From positions 76,357 through 140,356 of the forward strand of contig NZ_JBGQQU010000003.1 in assembly GCF_045528445.1 (NCBI RefSeq): 64,000 nucleotides of DNA, given 5' to 3'. Of the stretch, positions 43,770 through 51,984 are shown one piece after another. The position numbers were made by a program, and so were the translations under genes. The notes beneath the pieces were generated by a model that was not told the DNA's origin, did no database searches, and saw only the letters and a program-made list of their open reading frames with translations. Source of the DNA: Desemzia sp045528445 (lineage in GTDB: Bacteria; Bacillota; Bacilli; Lactobacillales; Carnobacteriaceae). Each line of letters begins with the position of its first letter. The first letter of the stretch is position 1.

Positions 43770-44396
43770 ATGATACCTAAAATAATTCATTATGTATGGT
43801 TTGGGGACAAGCCTTTTGGAGAAGTTGAAAAAAAATGCCTTGCCAGCTGGAAAAAGTACTGTCCCGACTATGAAATCAAACTATGGAATGAAGAAAGTTT
43901 TGATTTGGAAGGGGCGGGTATTTACGCACAGCAAGCCTATGATGAAAAACAATGGGCCTTTGTTTCAGATGTAGCTCGTTTATACGTATTAAAAGAATAC
44001 GGCGGTATTTACATGGATACAGACATGGAAGTGATTAAATCATTAGATGAATTTCTAGAGTTGCCTGCTTTCATGGGATTTGAAATCGAGACAGAAATCT
44101 CTACAGGAATTATCGGCGCAGAACCCCATAATCCTCTGATTGAAGAATGGTACCAAGATTACGCAGACAGAACGTTCATCAAAGAAGATGGAACGCATGA
44201 CCGGAAAACAAACGTCATTCGTGTCACGGAAATCCTTGCAGAAAAAGGATTCCAAATGAACAATACCAAACAAGTGTATGATGATGTTACTATTTTTCCT
44301 CGGGATTACTTTTCACCAAAAGACTACTATACTCATGAAATAGATGATACTAAGAACACCTATGCCATCCATCAATTTACTGGATCATGGCTCTAG
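43770..44396 (+). CDS. Glycosyltransferase with DXD motif (GT32-like, capsular/mannosyl type)
   Basis: The 208-aa protein starts with IPKIIHYVWFGDKPF, the opening of the Gly-transferase DXD sugar-binding family (OCH1/GT32-like). The DXD metal motif is YMDTDMEVI. W in CLASWKKYCPDYEIKLWNE and ARLYVLKEYGGIYMDTD are further signatures; SWL near the end completes the domain. It lacks a membrane segment, so it probably acts in the cytoplasm on a lipid-linked acceptor in cell-wall or capsule polysaccharide synthesis. GAGGAGAG lies 5 nt before the ATG. It stands alone; no polysaccharide genes are near. Confidence 0.87.
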   Translation: MIPKIIHYVWFGDKPFGEVEKKCLASWKKYCPDYEIKLWNEESFDLEGAGIYAQQAYDEKQWAFVSDVARLYVLKEYGGIYMDTDMEVIKSLDEFLELPAFMGFEIETEISTGIIGAEPHNPLIEEWYQDYADRTFIKEDGTHDRKTNVIRVTEILAEKGFQMNNTKQVYDDVTIFPRDYFSPKDYYTHEIDDTKNTYAIHQFTGSWL

Positions 44397-44435
44397 AGAG
44401 TGGAGCAAGAGCGTTTAGACTTCCTAGAGGTCCAC

Positions 44436-44479
44436 TTTCTCCTTTTTACTGGGGTGTTTCCCCAAAATAAAAGGAGAAA
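44436..44479. other. Hairpin after the glycosyltransferase gene
   Basis: TTTCTCCTTTT (44436-44446) pairs with AAAAGGAGAAA (44469-44479), with an inner GGGG-TGTTT-CCCC. There is no T tract on the plus strand, so termination is uncertain. Confidence 0.55.
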
Positions 44480-44530
44480 CAAAACCCCTAAAAAGCTGAT
44501 TTGCGCAACTCAGCTATAAAAAAATGAAAG

Positions 44531-44683
44531 AGCGGGACAAAATGCGTTTAGCTCTGCTCAAACAAACCAAATACCGGACGAGAAGTTATTCTCTCGTCCG
44601 GTATTTGGTTTGTTTGAATCTAAGGCTGCATTTTGGTAGCTGACGTTCAGTTTTCCAATGAAGTATCAGGTTATTGTCCCATT
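44531..44683. repeat. Nested palindromic element with a 26-bp perfect stem
   Basis: TCAAACAAACC... (44558-44583) and its exact reverse complement (44592-44617) form a 26-bp stem with an 8-nt loop. Further out CAAAATGC (44538-44545) faces GCATTTTG (44628-44635), and GGGACAA (44534-44540) faces TTGTCCC (44674-44680). No T run follows. It resembles a MITE-like palindromic repeat or a structured RNA. Confidence 0.7.
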
Positions 44684-44698
44684 CCCCACATTTTTAAT

Positions 44699-44793
44699 GT
44701 TGGTAAAGAAATTCTCTCCGACCTATGAGGCTGCTTATGGAAAGCCATCGGAAAGCCTTGGCGTTGTCTTCTTAAAACTCTAAAAGTTAGAGT
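44699..44793. repeat. Dispersed repeat, possible insertion-sequence remnant (copy 2, left part)
   Basis: Shares GTTGGTAAAGAAATT, CCTATGAGG-GCTTATGG and CTAAAAGTTAGAGT, in order, with 24102-24195. Its matching right end lies at 45478-45497, after the 41-bp array. Confidence 0.6.
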
Positions 44794-45267
44794 CTTCATC
44801 AGGCAGGCTCCTTCCTTGATGTTCAAACACTATTCTTCATCATGCAGATTGCTTCCTTGATGTTCAAACGCTATTCTTCATCATGAAGATTACTTCCTTG
44901 ATGTTCAAACGCCATTCTTCATCATGAAGATTACTTCCTTGATGTTCAATCGCTGATCTTCATCATGGAGTTTGCTTCCTTGATGTTCAAACGCTNNNNN
45001 NNNNNNNNNNNNNNNNNNNNNNNNNNNNNNNNNNNNNNNNNNNNNNNNNNNNNNNNNNNNNNNNNNNNNNNNNNNNNNNNNNNNNNNNNNNNNNNAATCG
45101 CTATTCTTCATCATGAAGATTACTTCCTTGATGTTCAATCGCTATTCTTCATCATGAAGATTACTTCCTTGATGTTCAATCGCTATTCTTCATCATGAAG
45201 ATTACTTCCTTGATGTTCAAACACCTTTATTCATCATGCAGGTTACTTCCTTGATGTTCTACACCTA
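44792..45267. repeat. Tandem hairpin array of 41-bp units interrupted by an assembly gap
   Basis: Units TTCTTCATCATGAAG...CTTCCTTGATGTTCAAA-box start at 44792, 44833, 44874, 44915 and 44956, then after the gap at 45104, 45145, 45186 and 45227. CATCA faces TGATG and GAAG faces CTTC within each unit. The unit frame is the same as in the array at 32701, with a different stem interior. The true copy number is unknown. Open frames read through the N run are artefacts. Confidence 0.93.
44996..45095. other. Assembly gap (100 N)
   Basis: Exactly 100 N within the 41-bp array; size of the missing sequence unknown. Confidence 0.98.
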
Positions 45268-45335
45268 AAATGGATGAGAAATACTGTTTCTTCGTTCATC
45301 ATGCAGCTTAAATACTTCATTAAACTTTACTTTGC

Positions 45336-45388
45336 CATAAAAAAAGGCCCCAAAAAACTTAGATGTTACTCTAACTTTTGGGAGCCAT
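45336..45388 (-). terminator. Terminator of the DUF1700/PadR pair
   Basis: On the minus strand GGCTCCCAAAAGTTAGA pairs with TCTAAGTTTTTTGGGGCC (imperfect), 6-nt loop, followed by TTTTTTT. The operon stop lies 124 nt upstream. Confidence 0.7.
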
Positions 45389-45477
45389 TACCCTTGAGCC
45401 AAAAACTATGGCTCAAAGCTTGTCAGCATGGTATGTGCAGCAAAGAACACACTGCATTCTTTTTGTGACTATTACTT

Positions 45478-45497
45478 ACGTCAAATAGTGGAGAACC
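45478..45497. repeat. Dispersed repeat, right end (copy 2)
   Basis: ACGTCAAATAGTGGAGAACC matches the end ACGTCAAATGTTGTAGAACC of copy 1 at 24216-24235 in 17 of 20 positions. In copy 2 the left and right parts are separated by the 41-bp array and a terminator. Confidence 0.55.
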
Positions 45498-45511
45498 AGC
45501 TGCTGAACAGT

Positions 45512-46489
45512 CTACCTTTTCCGTTTCATCGTCAAATAACTATGGTATACCGCTGAAAAAATTGCAAAACAGATACCTGCAATGGGAAAAATGATCCATG
45601 CTGTTCCCCAAGCATCAAATAGAAAACCGGATATGACATAGATTCCACCTGCTATGGGAAATACGATCCCCGCAATATTTTCAGAAGTTTTTTCTACTTT
45701 TAATTTTTCAGGAGTGTAGTCTCCTTCTGCAAGCAGCCTTTCATAGGTAGCATACTGAATGCCGTAGAAAACAAACAGAAACACTCCAGCAGCTACAAAA
45801 CTCAGCAAGAAAACAACCGCTAACCCATTTTCATCTCCTAAAAAAAGAGTAGCAATCAATAAGGATACCGGAGCTAAAATACATAAGACGACTCCTGAAG
45901 CAATTGCTTTGGCAAATCTAGGCTGAAACTCCGTCTTCTCTCTTTGCAAATAGTTCCGAATGGATCGTTCCAATGTAATCGAACGGTATTCCAGTTTATA
46001 TTGGTCTTCTTTCATTCCTAACACAATAAACATCCCCACTGCAATGGCGATCATCAAGAAAAAAGGAATCAAAGATAGAACGCTCATGGTATCTTCAGAT
46101 ATAAATTGAAGGAAGGGAACCAAATGATATATCCCTTGTAAAAGCAGCAATATTGCTGGGGCTAAGATACATAGAAAAACGCCTAAAGCAATTCCCATCG
46201 CAAATTTGGTACGATGATTTAAGAATGCGTCTGCTTCTTCTTCCGAAAAGTAAATCACATCATTATTTTCATCTTCCAGTTCCAATTCGTACTCCTCTAT
46301 GATCTCATCAATATTCCCAAAGTCAGCCAGAACTGTTCCAATAGCCTCATTTTCACTCCGACCCGACTCTTTCAATTCAAAATATTTATCTTCCATATTG
46401 CTGAGCATTTCTTCTTTTAGTCTCATCATTTCAGGAGTCCTTGGCAAATTGACAAAAACCGACTCTACATAATTTTGTATCGTATCCAT
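45512..46489 (-). CDS. DUF1700/permease-prefix-domain membrane protein
   Basis: The 325-aa protein opens with an 85-residue cytoplasmic helical domain (MDTIQNYVESVFVNLPRTPEM, ending in GNIDEIIEEYELE) typical of the permease prefix/DUF1700 family. About six to seven membrane segments follow, in two similar halves (KFAMGIALGVFLCILAPAILLL and KAIASGVVLCILAPVSLLIA). The half-repeat suggests an internal duplication. Function unknown. Its ATG overlaps the stop of the PadR gene (TAATG); PadR-DUF1700 pairs usually respond to membrane or envelope stress. Confidence 0.84.
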   Translation of the reverse strand: MDTIQNYVESVFVNLPRTPEMMRLKEEMLSNMEDKYFELKESGRSENEAIGTVLADFGNIDEIIEEYELELEDENNDVIYFSEEEADAFLNHRTKFAMGIALGVFLCILAPAILLLLQGIYHLVPFLQFISEDTMSVLSLIPFFLMIAIAVGMFIVLGMKEDQYKLEYRSITLERSIRNYLQREKTEFQPRFAKAIASGVVLCILAPVSLLIATLFLGDENGLAVVFLLSFVAAGVFLFVFYGIQYATYERLLAEGDYTPEKLKVEKTSENIAGIVFPIAGGIYVISGFLFDAWGTAWIIFPIAGICFAIFSAVYHSYLTMKRKR

Positions 46490-46821
46490 TACTTTTTCTC
46501 CTCCTTAATAAACCTTTGAATGATGGTCTGAACTGCTTCCCATTCCACCAGTTTTTCAAAATATTCTTCGATACCAAGAGGGGTGATTTTGTAATACGTG
46601 CGCGGCTTTCCTTTTGTTTCGGATTTAGAATAAGACTGAATCAACGCTTGCTTTTCCAGACGATTAAACGCAGAATACAACGTCGTTTCTTTCATCATAT
46701 ATTCACCATCGGTCTTCTCTTTTATCAAATTTGAGATTTGATAACCATAATTATCCTCCTTCATCAAAATAGACAAAATAATCAAACTATTAAATCCCCG
46801 CATGACATCACTTGTAACCAA
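46489..46821 (-). CDS. PadR family transcriptional regulator
   Basis: A 110-aa winged-helix repressor of the PadR type: ILSILMKEDNYGYQISNLI, ETTLYSAFNRLEKQALIQSY and GKPRTYYKITPLGIEEY are the family signatures, with a short C-terminal dimerisation helix. The start is TTG with GAGG 7 nt upstream; an ATG six codons later has no close site. It is cotranscribed with the DUF1700 gene. A perfect 13-bp inverted repeat overlaps its promoter, which suggests autoregulation. Confidence 0.9.
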   Translation of the reverse strand: MVTSDVMRGFNSLIILSILMKEDNYGYQISNLIKEKTDGEYMMKETTLYSAFNRLEKQALIQSYSKSETKGKPRTYYKITPLGIEEYFEKLVEWEAVQTIIQRFIKEEKK

Positions 46822-46843
46822 AACCTCACCTCATTTACTTCAT

Positions 46844-46883
46844 CTGTCGTAGTAATTAAAGTATATCATGATTACTACGACAG
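46844..46883 (-). promoter_or_regulatory. PadR promoter and operator
   Basis: CTGTCGTAGTAAT (46844-46856) and ATTACTACGACAG (46871-46883) form a perfect 13-bp dyad with a 14-bp centre. Minus-strand TGATATACT, an extended -10, lies in the centre (46860-46868). The operator probably binds the adjacent PadR protein. Confidence 0.75.
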
Positions 46884-47030
46884 GTATAGTAAAAAGGGAC
46901 AGCAAATAAAAAAACTTTCACCATAGAATCTGGTGGAGTTGAAACTTTAAGTACGATACAATTGATTCATCTGATAGGAACTGTCCTTAATACATGGAAC
47001 TTTTCCTTCTAACTAAAAGGAGCGGCTATT

Positions 47031-47471
47031 ATGACAAAATTATTTATGTTGCATGGTGTAAACCATAATTTATTCGGGAAACGTGATCCAAAACAGTATG
47101 GCATGACTACCCTTGATGAAATCAATGAAAATATTCAAGAATTAGCGAACGAGTTAAGTATTGAAGTCGAAACTTTCCAAACAAACCATGAAGGCGAAAT
47201 GGTGGAAAAAATACACGAAGCCTTTTTGACCGGAGCTGACGGAGTGGTCCTGAACGCTGGTGCTTGGACACATTACAGCTACGCTATCCGTGATGCATTA
47301 GATGTATTGACTGTCCCTATCGTAGAAATACATATGTCCAATATTCATTCTCGCGAAGAATTCCGTAAAAAATCCGTCTTTTCCGATATCGTAACAGGAC
47401 AGATTTCGGGCTTTGGAGCAGAAAGTTATCTTTTGGGTATCCGAGCAGCTGTTGCAGCTGCTCAAAAATAG
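47031..47471 (+). CDS. aroQ: Type II 3-dehydroquinate dehydratase family protein
   Basis: The 146-aa protein is of the AroQ fold (shikimate pathway, 3-dehydroquinate to 3-dehydroshikimate). The C-terminal half is canonical: VVLNAGAWTHYSYAIRDAL, VEIHMSNIHSREEFRKKSV and GQISGFGAESYLLGI. The N-terminal active-site loop reads HGVNHNLFGKRDPKQYG instead of the usual NGPNLNLLGxREPxxYG; the key Asn, Arg and Tyr remain. AAAGGAG lies 8 nt before the ATG. No other shikimate genes are near, so a related activity cannot be excluded. Confidence 0.85.
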   Translation: MTKLFMLHGVNHNLFGKRDPKQYGMTTLDEINENIQELANELSIEVETFQTNHEGEMVEKIHEAFLTGADGVVLNAGAWTHYSYAIRDALDVLTVPIVEIHMSNIHSREEFRKKSVFSDIVTGQISGFGAESYLLGIRAAVAAAQK

Positions 47472-47535
47472 ACCCCTTATTTTTGAGTACCTGAGACAGG
47501 CTACTGATAAAGTTCGTTGCTTTATCAAAACTATT

Positions 47536-47586
47536 CGTCAAAAAAGGAGGACTGTCTCGAAAATGAGACAATCCTCCTTTTTTGTT
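47536..47586. terminator. Bidirectional terminator between aroQ and a convergent gene
   Basis: AAAAAAGGAGGACTGTCTC pairs with GAGACAATCCTCCTTTTTT with one mismatch and a 6-nt loop. The A and T runs on both sides serve both strands; the convergent gene stops at 47586. Confidence 0.9.
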
Positions 47587-47879
47587 TACGGCATACTTTC
47601 TACAATGAATTGGATAAACGCTGAGATGACGATCCAGCCAATCGACAGCAAGGAGAGGCAAAAAATACTGACTAAGATCATTTTGCTCTTCTTTTCAGCG
47701 GGAATACTAAAAACGGAAAAGGCAACCATAAATAACCCTAAACAACTGGTAAGCAACGTTAAACTAATGGCTATGTTCCCATAATCCCCCAACTGTGTTT
47801 GCATCACTAAAAAGATAAACGTTACCGCTTGGATCCCTAAAAAAATTTCTTGAGTCCATCTTGTTCTTATTTTAATCAT
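47586..47879 (-). CDS. Small membrane protein, unknown function
   Basis: A 97-aa protein with three hydrophobic segments (about 12-28, 36-58, 66-92) and a short basic N terminus. GGGAG lies 12 nt before the ATG, a weak arrangement. It stands between pepF (30 nt upstream) and the convergent aroQ. It may be cotranscribed with pepF. I do not recognise the family. Confidence 0.6.
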   Translation of the reverse strand: MIKIRTRWTQEIFLGIQAVTFIFLVMQTQLGDYGNIAISLTLLTSCLGLFMVAFSVFSIPAEKKSKMILVSIFCLSLLSIGWIVISAFIQFIVESMP

Positions 47880-47909
47880 CCAGCATTCTAACTCCCTGTA
47901 ACTATCCTT

Positions 47910-49718
47910 TTAATTCAAATGTGAACTCAAATCAATAATTCGATCTACTGATTCATTCAAGTATTGAATAGTGTCATCTAAGGGTTTTGAAGTAGTGATA
48001 TCTACTCCGGCAACAGCTGCAGCTTCAGCAGATGTGTATTGATCTCCTAATGCTAAGAATTTCAACCAATCTTGGACAGCACTCTCTCCCTCTTCTTTGA
48101 CACGCAAGAAGGCTTGAGTAGCAATTGTCAATCCTGCTGAGTAAGTGTATGAATACAAGCCCATGTAATAGTGGACTTGACGCATCCAAGTCAATTCTGC
48201 TCCTGGATTGATTTCTACTGCATCTCCCCAGAATCGTTCCAATACAGAACGCTTGATATCACTCAATTTGGCTGCATCAAAGCTCTTTCCTGCATCGATC
48301 AATTCGTATACTTCGCGTTGGTAAGCAGCTTCCAGCAAATGAGTGATAAAGTTGTGGAAATAGGTGTTCGTCAGCATTTTAGTCAATACAAAACGATCCA
48401 TACGATCATCATCGCTCTTGCGTTGCAAGGATTCTGTCAGCAACAATTCATTAAAAGTAGATGGCGCTTCAATCAAATACAATGAAGGATCTGCTCCTAA
48501 AATCGAATTGTTTTCAGCAGACAACATCCCTTGTCCAGCATGTCCCAATTCGTGAATCAACGTGTAAGCATCTGATAATTGGTTGGTCCAAGACATCAAA
48601 ATGAAAGGGTGCTTTTTGTAAGGTGAAGAACAGAATCCACCCGTAGACTTCCCTTTATTTTGCACAAAATCTACCCAGCGTTCTGGATAAGCTTTCATGA
48701 TACGATTAACATAGTCTTCCCCTAGAACACTGATGGAATCTTCGATCAATTCTTTAGACTTTTCAACAGTTACTTCCACAGAATACTCGGGGTCTAAATC
48801 AATTTTCAAATCGGCATAAGTCATTTTATCTAAGCCGCGTACTTCTTTGACATGAGTGATGTATTTTTGCATGACAGGCGCTAAGTCGTTCATGATAGTA
48901 TCGATTTGGCGATTGTATAAATCGCGGTCGACTTCTTGATCATACAATAAATAGTCAATCACAGAATCAAAACCGCGCATCGAAGCCATTGTTTTTTCTT
49001 TTTGAACTTCTGTGTAATACGTTGTCGCGATAGTATTTTGGTATTGGCTCAATACTTGCGAGAATTTATCAAATGCAGCACGGCGAATAGCTGTGTCATC
49101 ATGGTACATATAGTAATCTTCGTATAACACAAAACTTAATGGATACTCTTTCCCTTCTACAGTGAAAGAACCAAAGTCCATATCGGCCAATCGCGCTTGT
49201 TCGTAAATTTCACTTGGTGCATTTAACGTTGGCGACAATTGAGCCAACGCTTTTTCTACAGCGGGATCCAATTGAATGTTTTTGTCTGCTTTAATATGGC
49301 GAATAAATGAAGCCAATCGAGGTATTTCTGCAACAACTTCATCTAACACATTCGTTGGTGCCAGTTTTAATTCAGAATCAAAAAAGGCTAATTTAGCTCC
49401 GATTTCTGCAAATAAGTTGTCTGTCGACCGAGACAACTGCACATACTCTGGATTCGTTAAATCAGTAGTTGCCGGCAAAAATGCATAGTGATTAGTATAT
49501 GCAGCTGTTTCTTGAATCTGTTCATACTCTTTTAAAGCCTTCACTATAGTGTCAGTATCCGTCAGTTTGCCTTCATAATCTTGGACAAATTTATCTACTG
49601 CTGCTTTTAATTTTTCAATTGCTGTTTCAAAATCTTCTTTTGTTTCATATAATGCACTGATGTCCCAAGTCAATTCTTCTTGCACATCTGCACGATTTTT
49701 CAGTTCTTCTTGTGCCAT
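47910..49718 (-). CDS. pepF: Oligoendopeptidase F
   Basis: PepF is a cytoplasmic M3B zinc metallopeptidase that cuts peptides of about 7-17 residues. The protein has 602 aa, the usual length. The zinc motif HELGH lies in SDAYTLIHELGHAGQG, and the third ligand Glu is in LIEAPSTFNELLLTE. N-terminal region (LTWDISALYETKEDFE) is typical. It complements the oligopeptide importers in the window: imported peptides are cut by PepF. A hairpin (49740-49759) lies in the short leader, with an extended -10 promoter upstream. Confidence 0.96.
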   Translation of the reverse strand: MAQEELKNRADVQEELTWDISALYETKEDFETAIEKLKAAVDKFVQDYEGKLTDTDTIVKALKEYEQIQETAAYTNHYAFLPATTDLTNPEYVQLSRSTDNLFAEIGAKLAFFDSELKLAPTNVLDEVVAEIPRLASFIRHIKADKNIQLDPAVEKALAQLSPTLNAPSEIYEQARLADMDFGSFTVEGKEYPLSFVLYEDYYMYHDDTAIRRAAFDKFSQVLSQYQNTIATTYYTEVQKEKTMASMRGFDSVIDYLLYDQEVDRDLYNRQIDTIMNDLAPVMQKYITHVKEVRGLDKMTYADLKIDLDPEYSVEVTVEKSKELIEDSISVLGEDYVNRIMKAYPERWVDFVQNKGKSTGGFCSSPYKKHPFILMSWTNQLSDAYTLIHELGHAGQGMLSAENNSILGADPSLYLIEAPSTFNELLLTESLQRKSDDDRMDRFVLTKMLTNTYFHNFITHLLEAAYQREVYELIDAGKSFDAAKLSDIKRSVLERFWGDAVEINPGAELTWMRQVHYYMGLYSYTYSAGLTIATQAFLRVKEEGESAVQDWLKFLALGDQYTSAEAAAVAGVDITTSKPLDDTIQYLNESVDRIIDLSSHLN

Positions 49719-49739
49719 TCCGTCTACTCCTTTTTCTGC

Positions 49740-49787
49740 CTTCTCATTAAGATGAGAAGTTTTTCATTTACTGCTTACAGTATACCA
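49740..49787 (-). promoter_or_regulatory. pepF promoter and leader hairpin
   Basis: Minus-strand TGGTATACT (49779-49787) is an extended -10. CTTCTCAT (49740-49747) faces ATGAGAAG (49752-49759), a hairpin in the leader just before the AAAGGAG site, which may affect translation or stability. Confidence 0.5.
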
Positions 49788-49860
49788 CTTACTTTTAGAA
49801 GTAAAACCCTTTCTGGTGAAATTTGTACTCGTTTTTTCTTTGCATAACAAATGATATCTT

Positions 49861-49890
49861 TTTACATTTTTATCCCACTAGTGCTACACT
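49861..49890 (+). promoter_or_regulatory. Promoter of the FAD/Rieske oxidoreductase gene
   Basis: TTTACA (49861-49866), 18 nt, TACACT (49885-49890) with a TGC extension before it. Confidence 0.5.
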
Positions 49891-49979
49891 CAGCTTGAAC
49901 ACCATCGTTTAATTTCATCCGATTACTATATCCCATTCTCTGTTCTTACTCATGCCTATTTATTAAGGAGGATGATTCA

Positions 49980-51530
49980 ATGAATTCTCAAGGAACCAAA
50001 GATTCCCTACCTTTTCCTAAATCTTTTTGGACAGCTCAGCAAGCTACTCCTCAATTTCCAGCCTTAGAAGAAAATCATACTACTGAAATCGGTATTGTCG
50101 GTGCTGGGATAGTCGGCATTATCAGCGCATATCTGTTAGCAAAGTCTGGCAAGAAAGTTGTCCTCATTGAAGCTGATCGTTTAATCAGCGGGGTAACTGG
50201 ACATACAACTGCAAAAATTACCGCTCAGCATAGCTTGATTTATGATGACTTGATTCAGACCTTTGGCAAAGAAAAAGCTAAACTTTATTATGAAGCAAAT
50301 ATTGATGGTTTGCATTTTATCCAACAACTCATCGAAGAGCTGCAGATTGATTGTGCTTATGAAACAAAAGATGCTTTTGTATACGCAGAAACGGATAAGG
50401 GTCAAAAAAAACTGGAAAAGGAAGCTGAAGCTTACCAGACTTTAGGGATTAAAGGAGCATTAACCAAAGATAAAGCAGACTTGCCTTTCCCTATCAAAGA
50501 AGCATTAGTGATGTACGACCAAGCTCAATTTGGTCCGGTTCGTTTTTTAACGGTGTTGGTCCAAGAAATTGTGCGCTTAGGCGGACAAATTTATGAACAC
50601 ACGCGTGCTGTAGAAGTCATTAAAGAAAAGACACCTATGATTTTAACCGAAAACAACTCTCTTATACTCTGTCAAAAAGTTATTCTGGCCACTCATTACC
50701 CAATCAATGATGCAGACGGCTTATATTTTACGCGCCTCTCCATCCATCGTTCTTACGCGATGGTGATGCGCACTGCTAGTAAAATTCCTGAAGGCATGTA
50801 CATCAACGCAGAACAGCCGACGCGTTCGATCCGTTCTGTTCAAGGCGCTGACGGTATCCCTCTTTTATTGATTGGCGGTGAAGGACATCAAACCGGTAAA
50901 AGCTCCAGCAAAACGATTTTTCATTACCAAGATTTGGACGCTTTTGGCAAAAAGTATTTTGCTGCGCAAAGCCCTCTTCATCTTTGGTCTAGTCAAGATC
51001 TGCAAACACTAGATAAACTCCCTTATATTGGACAGATGACGAAGCAAACCGAGGCTGTATTAGTAGCTACAGGATTCAATAAATGGGGCATGTCTGCAGG
51101 AGCTATGGCCGGAAAACTGTTAGCAGACTCTATTTTAGGTACAGAAAACAGTTATGCTTCTCTTTTTGACCCTACTCGTAAAAAATTGAAACTTAGCGAT
51201 ACTCAAACCTTCTTGAAAAAGAATTCAGCTGTCGCAAAAGATTTTGTTACCGGCAAATTAAAACGTCCGGATAAAAATTTAGAAGACCTTTTACTAGATG
51301 AAGGCGGCCTAGTTCATGTACATGGAAAGAAAGTGGGCGCCTATCGAGATAAACAAGGTCAGCTGCATCAAACCGTTCCAGTCTGCACTCACTTAGGCTG
51401 CAACCTTGATTGGAATGATGCAGAACGTTCATGGGATTGCGCTTGTCATGGTTCGCGCTTTTCTTATAACGGAGCTGTCTTAGATGGGCCAGCTGTAAAA
51501 CCGTTAGAACACCCCGATTCGCAAATGTAA
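49980..51530 (+). CDS. FAD-dependent oxidoreductase with C-terminal Rieske [2Fe-2S] domain
   Basis: A 516-aa protein. The N-terminal DAO-type FAD domain has IGIVGAGIVGIISAYLLAKSGKKVVLIEA and the FAD-contact SGVTGHTTAKIT. The C-terminal Rieske domain has ligands C469/H471 (CTHLGC) and C487/H490 (CACHGSRF), plus the two extra Cys (C474, C489) that form the disulfide in high-potential Rieske proteins. Bacillus YhfW-like enzymes share this fusion; the substrate is unknown. AAGGAGG precedes the ATG. It ends at a terminator and stands before the DUF1858-DUF438 pair. Confidence 0.88.
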   Translation: MNSQGTKDSLPFPKSFWTAQQATPQFPALEENHTTEIGIVGAGIVGIISAYLLAKSGKKVVLIEADRLISGVTGHTTAKITAQHSLIYDDLIQTFGKEKAKLYYEANIDGLHFIQQLIEELQIDCAYETKDAFVYAETDKGQKKLEKEAEAYQTLGIKGALTKDKADLPFPIKEALVMYDQAQFGPVRFLTVLVQEIVRLGGQIYEHTRAVEVIKEKTPMILTENNSLILCQKVILATHYPINDADGLYFTRLSIHRSYAMVMRTASKIPEGMYINAEQPTRSIRSVQGADGIPLLLIGGEGHQTGKSSSKTIFHYQDLDAFGKKYFAAQSPLHLWSSQDLQTLDKLPYIGQMTKQTEAVLVATGFNKWGMSAGAMAGKLLADSILGTENSYASLFDPTRKKLKLSDTQTFLKKNSAVAKDFVTGKLKRPDKNLEDLLLDEGGLVHVHGKKVGAYRDKQGQLHQTVPVCTHLGCNLDWNDAERSWDCACHGSRFSYNGAVLDGPAVKPLEHPDSQM

Positions 51531-51552
51531 ACCATATCAGTGAATGATTTTT

Positions 51553-51585
51553 GGACTGTCTTGATTCGAGACAGTCCTTTATGGG
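51553..51585 (+). terminator. Terminator of the FAD/Rieske gene
   Basis: GGACTGTCT (51553-51561) pairs perfectly with AGACAGTCC (51569-51577), followed by TTTATGG, a short T tract. Confidence 0.65.
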
Positions 51586-51655
51586 TAATTCCCCTTATAT
51601 GATGACTATTTTGTGAAAAAAATTCATATTCTAACAAACCTGACGGCTATCCTTA

Positions 51656-51684
51656 TTGAAAATGATAAGCATTTATTTTAAAAT
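51656..51684 (+). promoter_or_regulatory. Promoter with Fur-like box before the DUF1858-DUF438 pair
   Basis: TTGAAA (51656-51661), 17 nt, TAAAAT (51679-51684). GAAAATGATAAGCATTTAT (51658-51676) overlaps it and matches 14 of 19 positions of the Fur consensus GATAATGATAATCATTATC. Confidence 0.6.
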
Positions 51685-51753
51685 GAAATCAACCACTTAT
51701 TGTGAATAACGTAACGAATGAGTATATCATTCTAATTTGAAAGGTTGAAAACA

Positions 51754-51984
51754 ATGAAAAAAATCAATCTCAATGAAACGGTCTATCAATTAATTCAACA
51801 ATACCCTGAGTTAAAAGGTATTTTGGTCCAACTAGGATTTACTCCTCTACAAAATGACGGCTTATTGAATACAGTTGGTCGAATGATGCCTTTAAATAAA
51901 GGTGCGGAACAAATCGGTTTAAATCATGCTGACTTGATTGCTCAATTGGAAGAACATGGTTTTAGTGTTGAGGAGATTGCCTAA
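51754..51984 (+). CDS. DUF1858 domain protein
   Basis: A 76-aa protein made of one DUF1858 domain: LNETVYQLIQQYPELKGILVQLGF, then a turn, a LNTVGRMMPLNKGAEQIGL segment and NHADLIAQLEEHGFSVEEIA. The family is linked with hybrid-cluster and DUF438 proteins. I chose the ATG at 51754, 9 nt after GAAAGG; a TTG at 51745 would add three residues. Its stop overlaps the DUF438 start (TAATG). Confidence 0.85.
   Translation: MKKINLNETVYQLIQQYPELKGILVQLGFTPLQNDGLLNTVGRMMPLNKGAEQIGLNHADLIAQLEEHGFSVEEIA

Noticed and set aside
44905..45198. Open frames on both strands through the 41-bp array and the N run
   Set aside because: They read through unknown bases and repeats of 41 bp; not genes.
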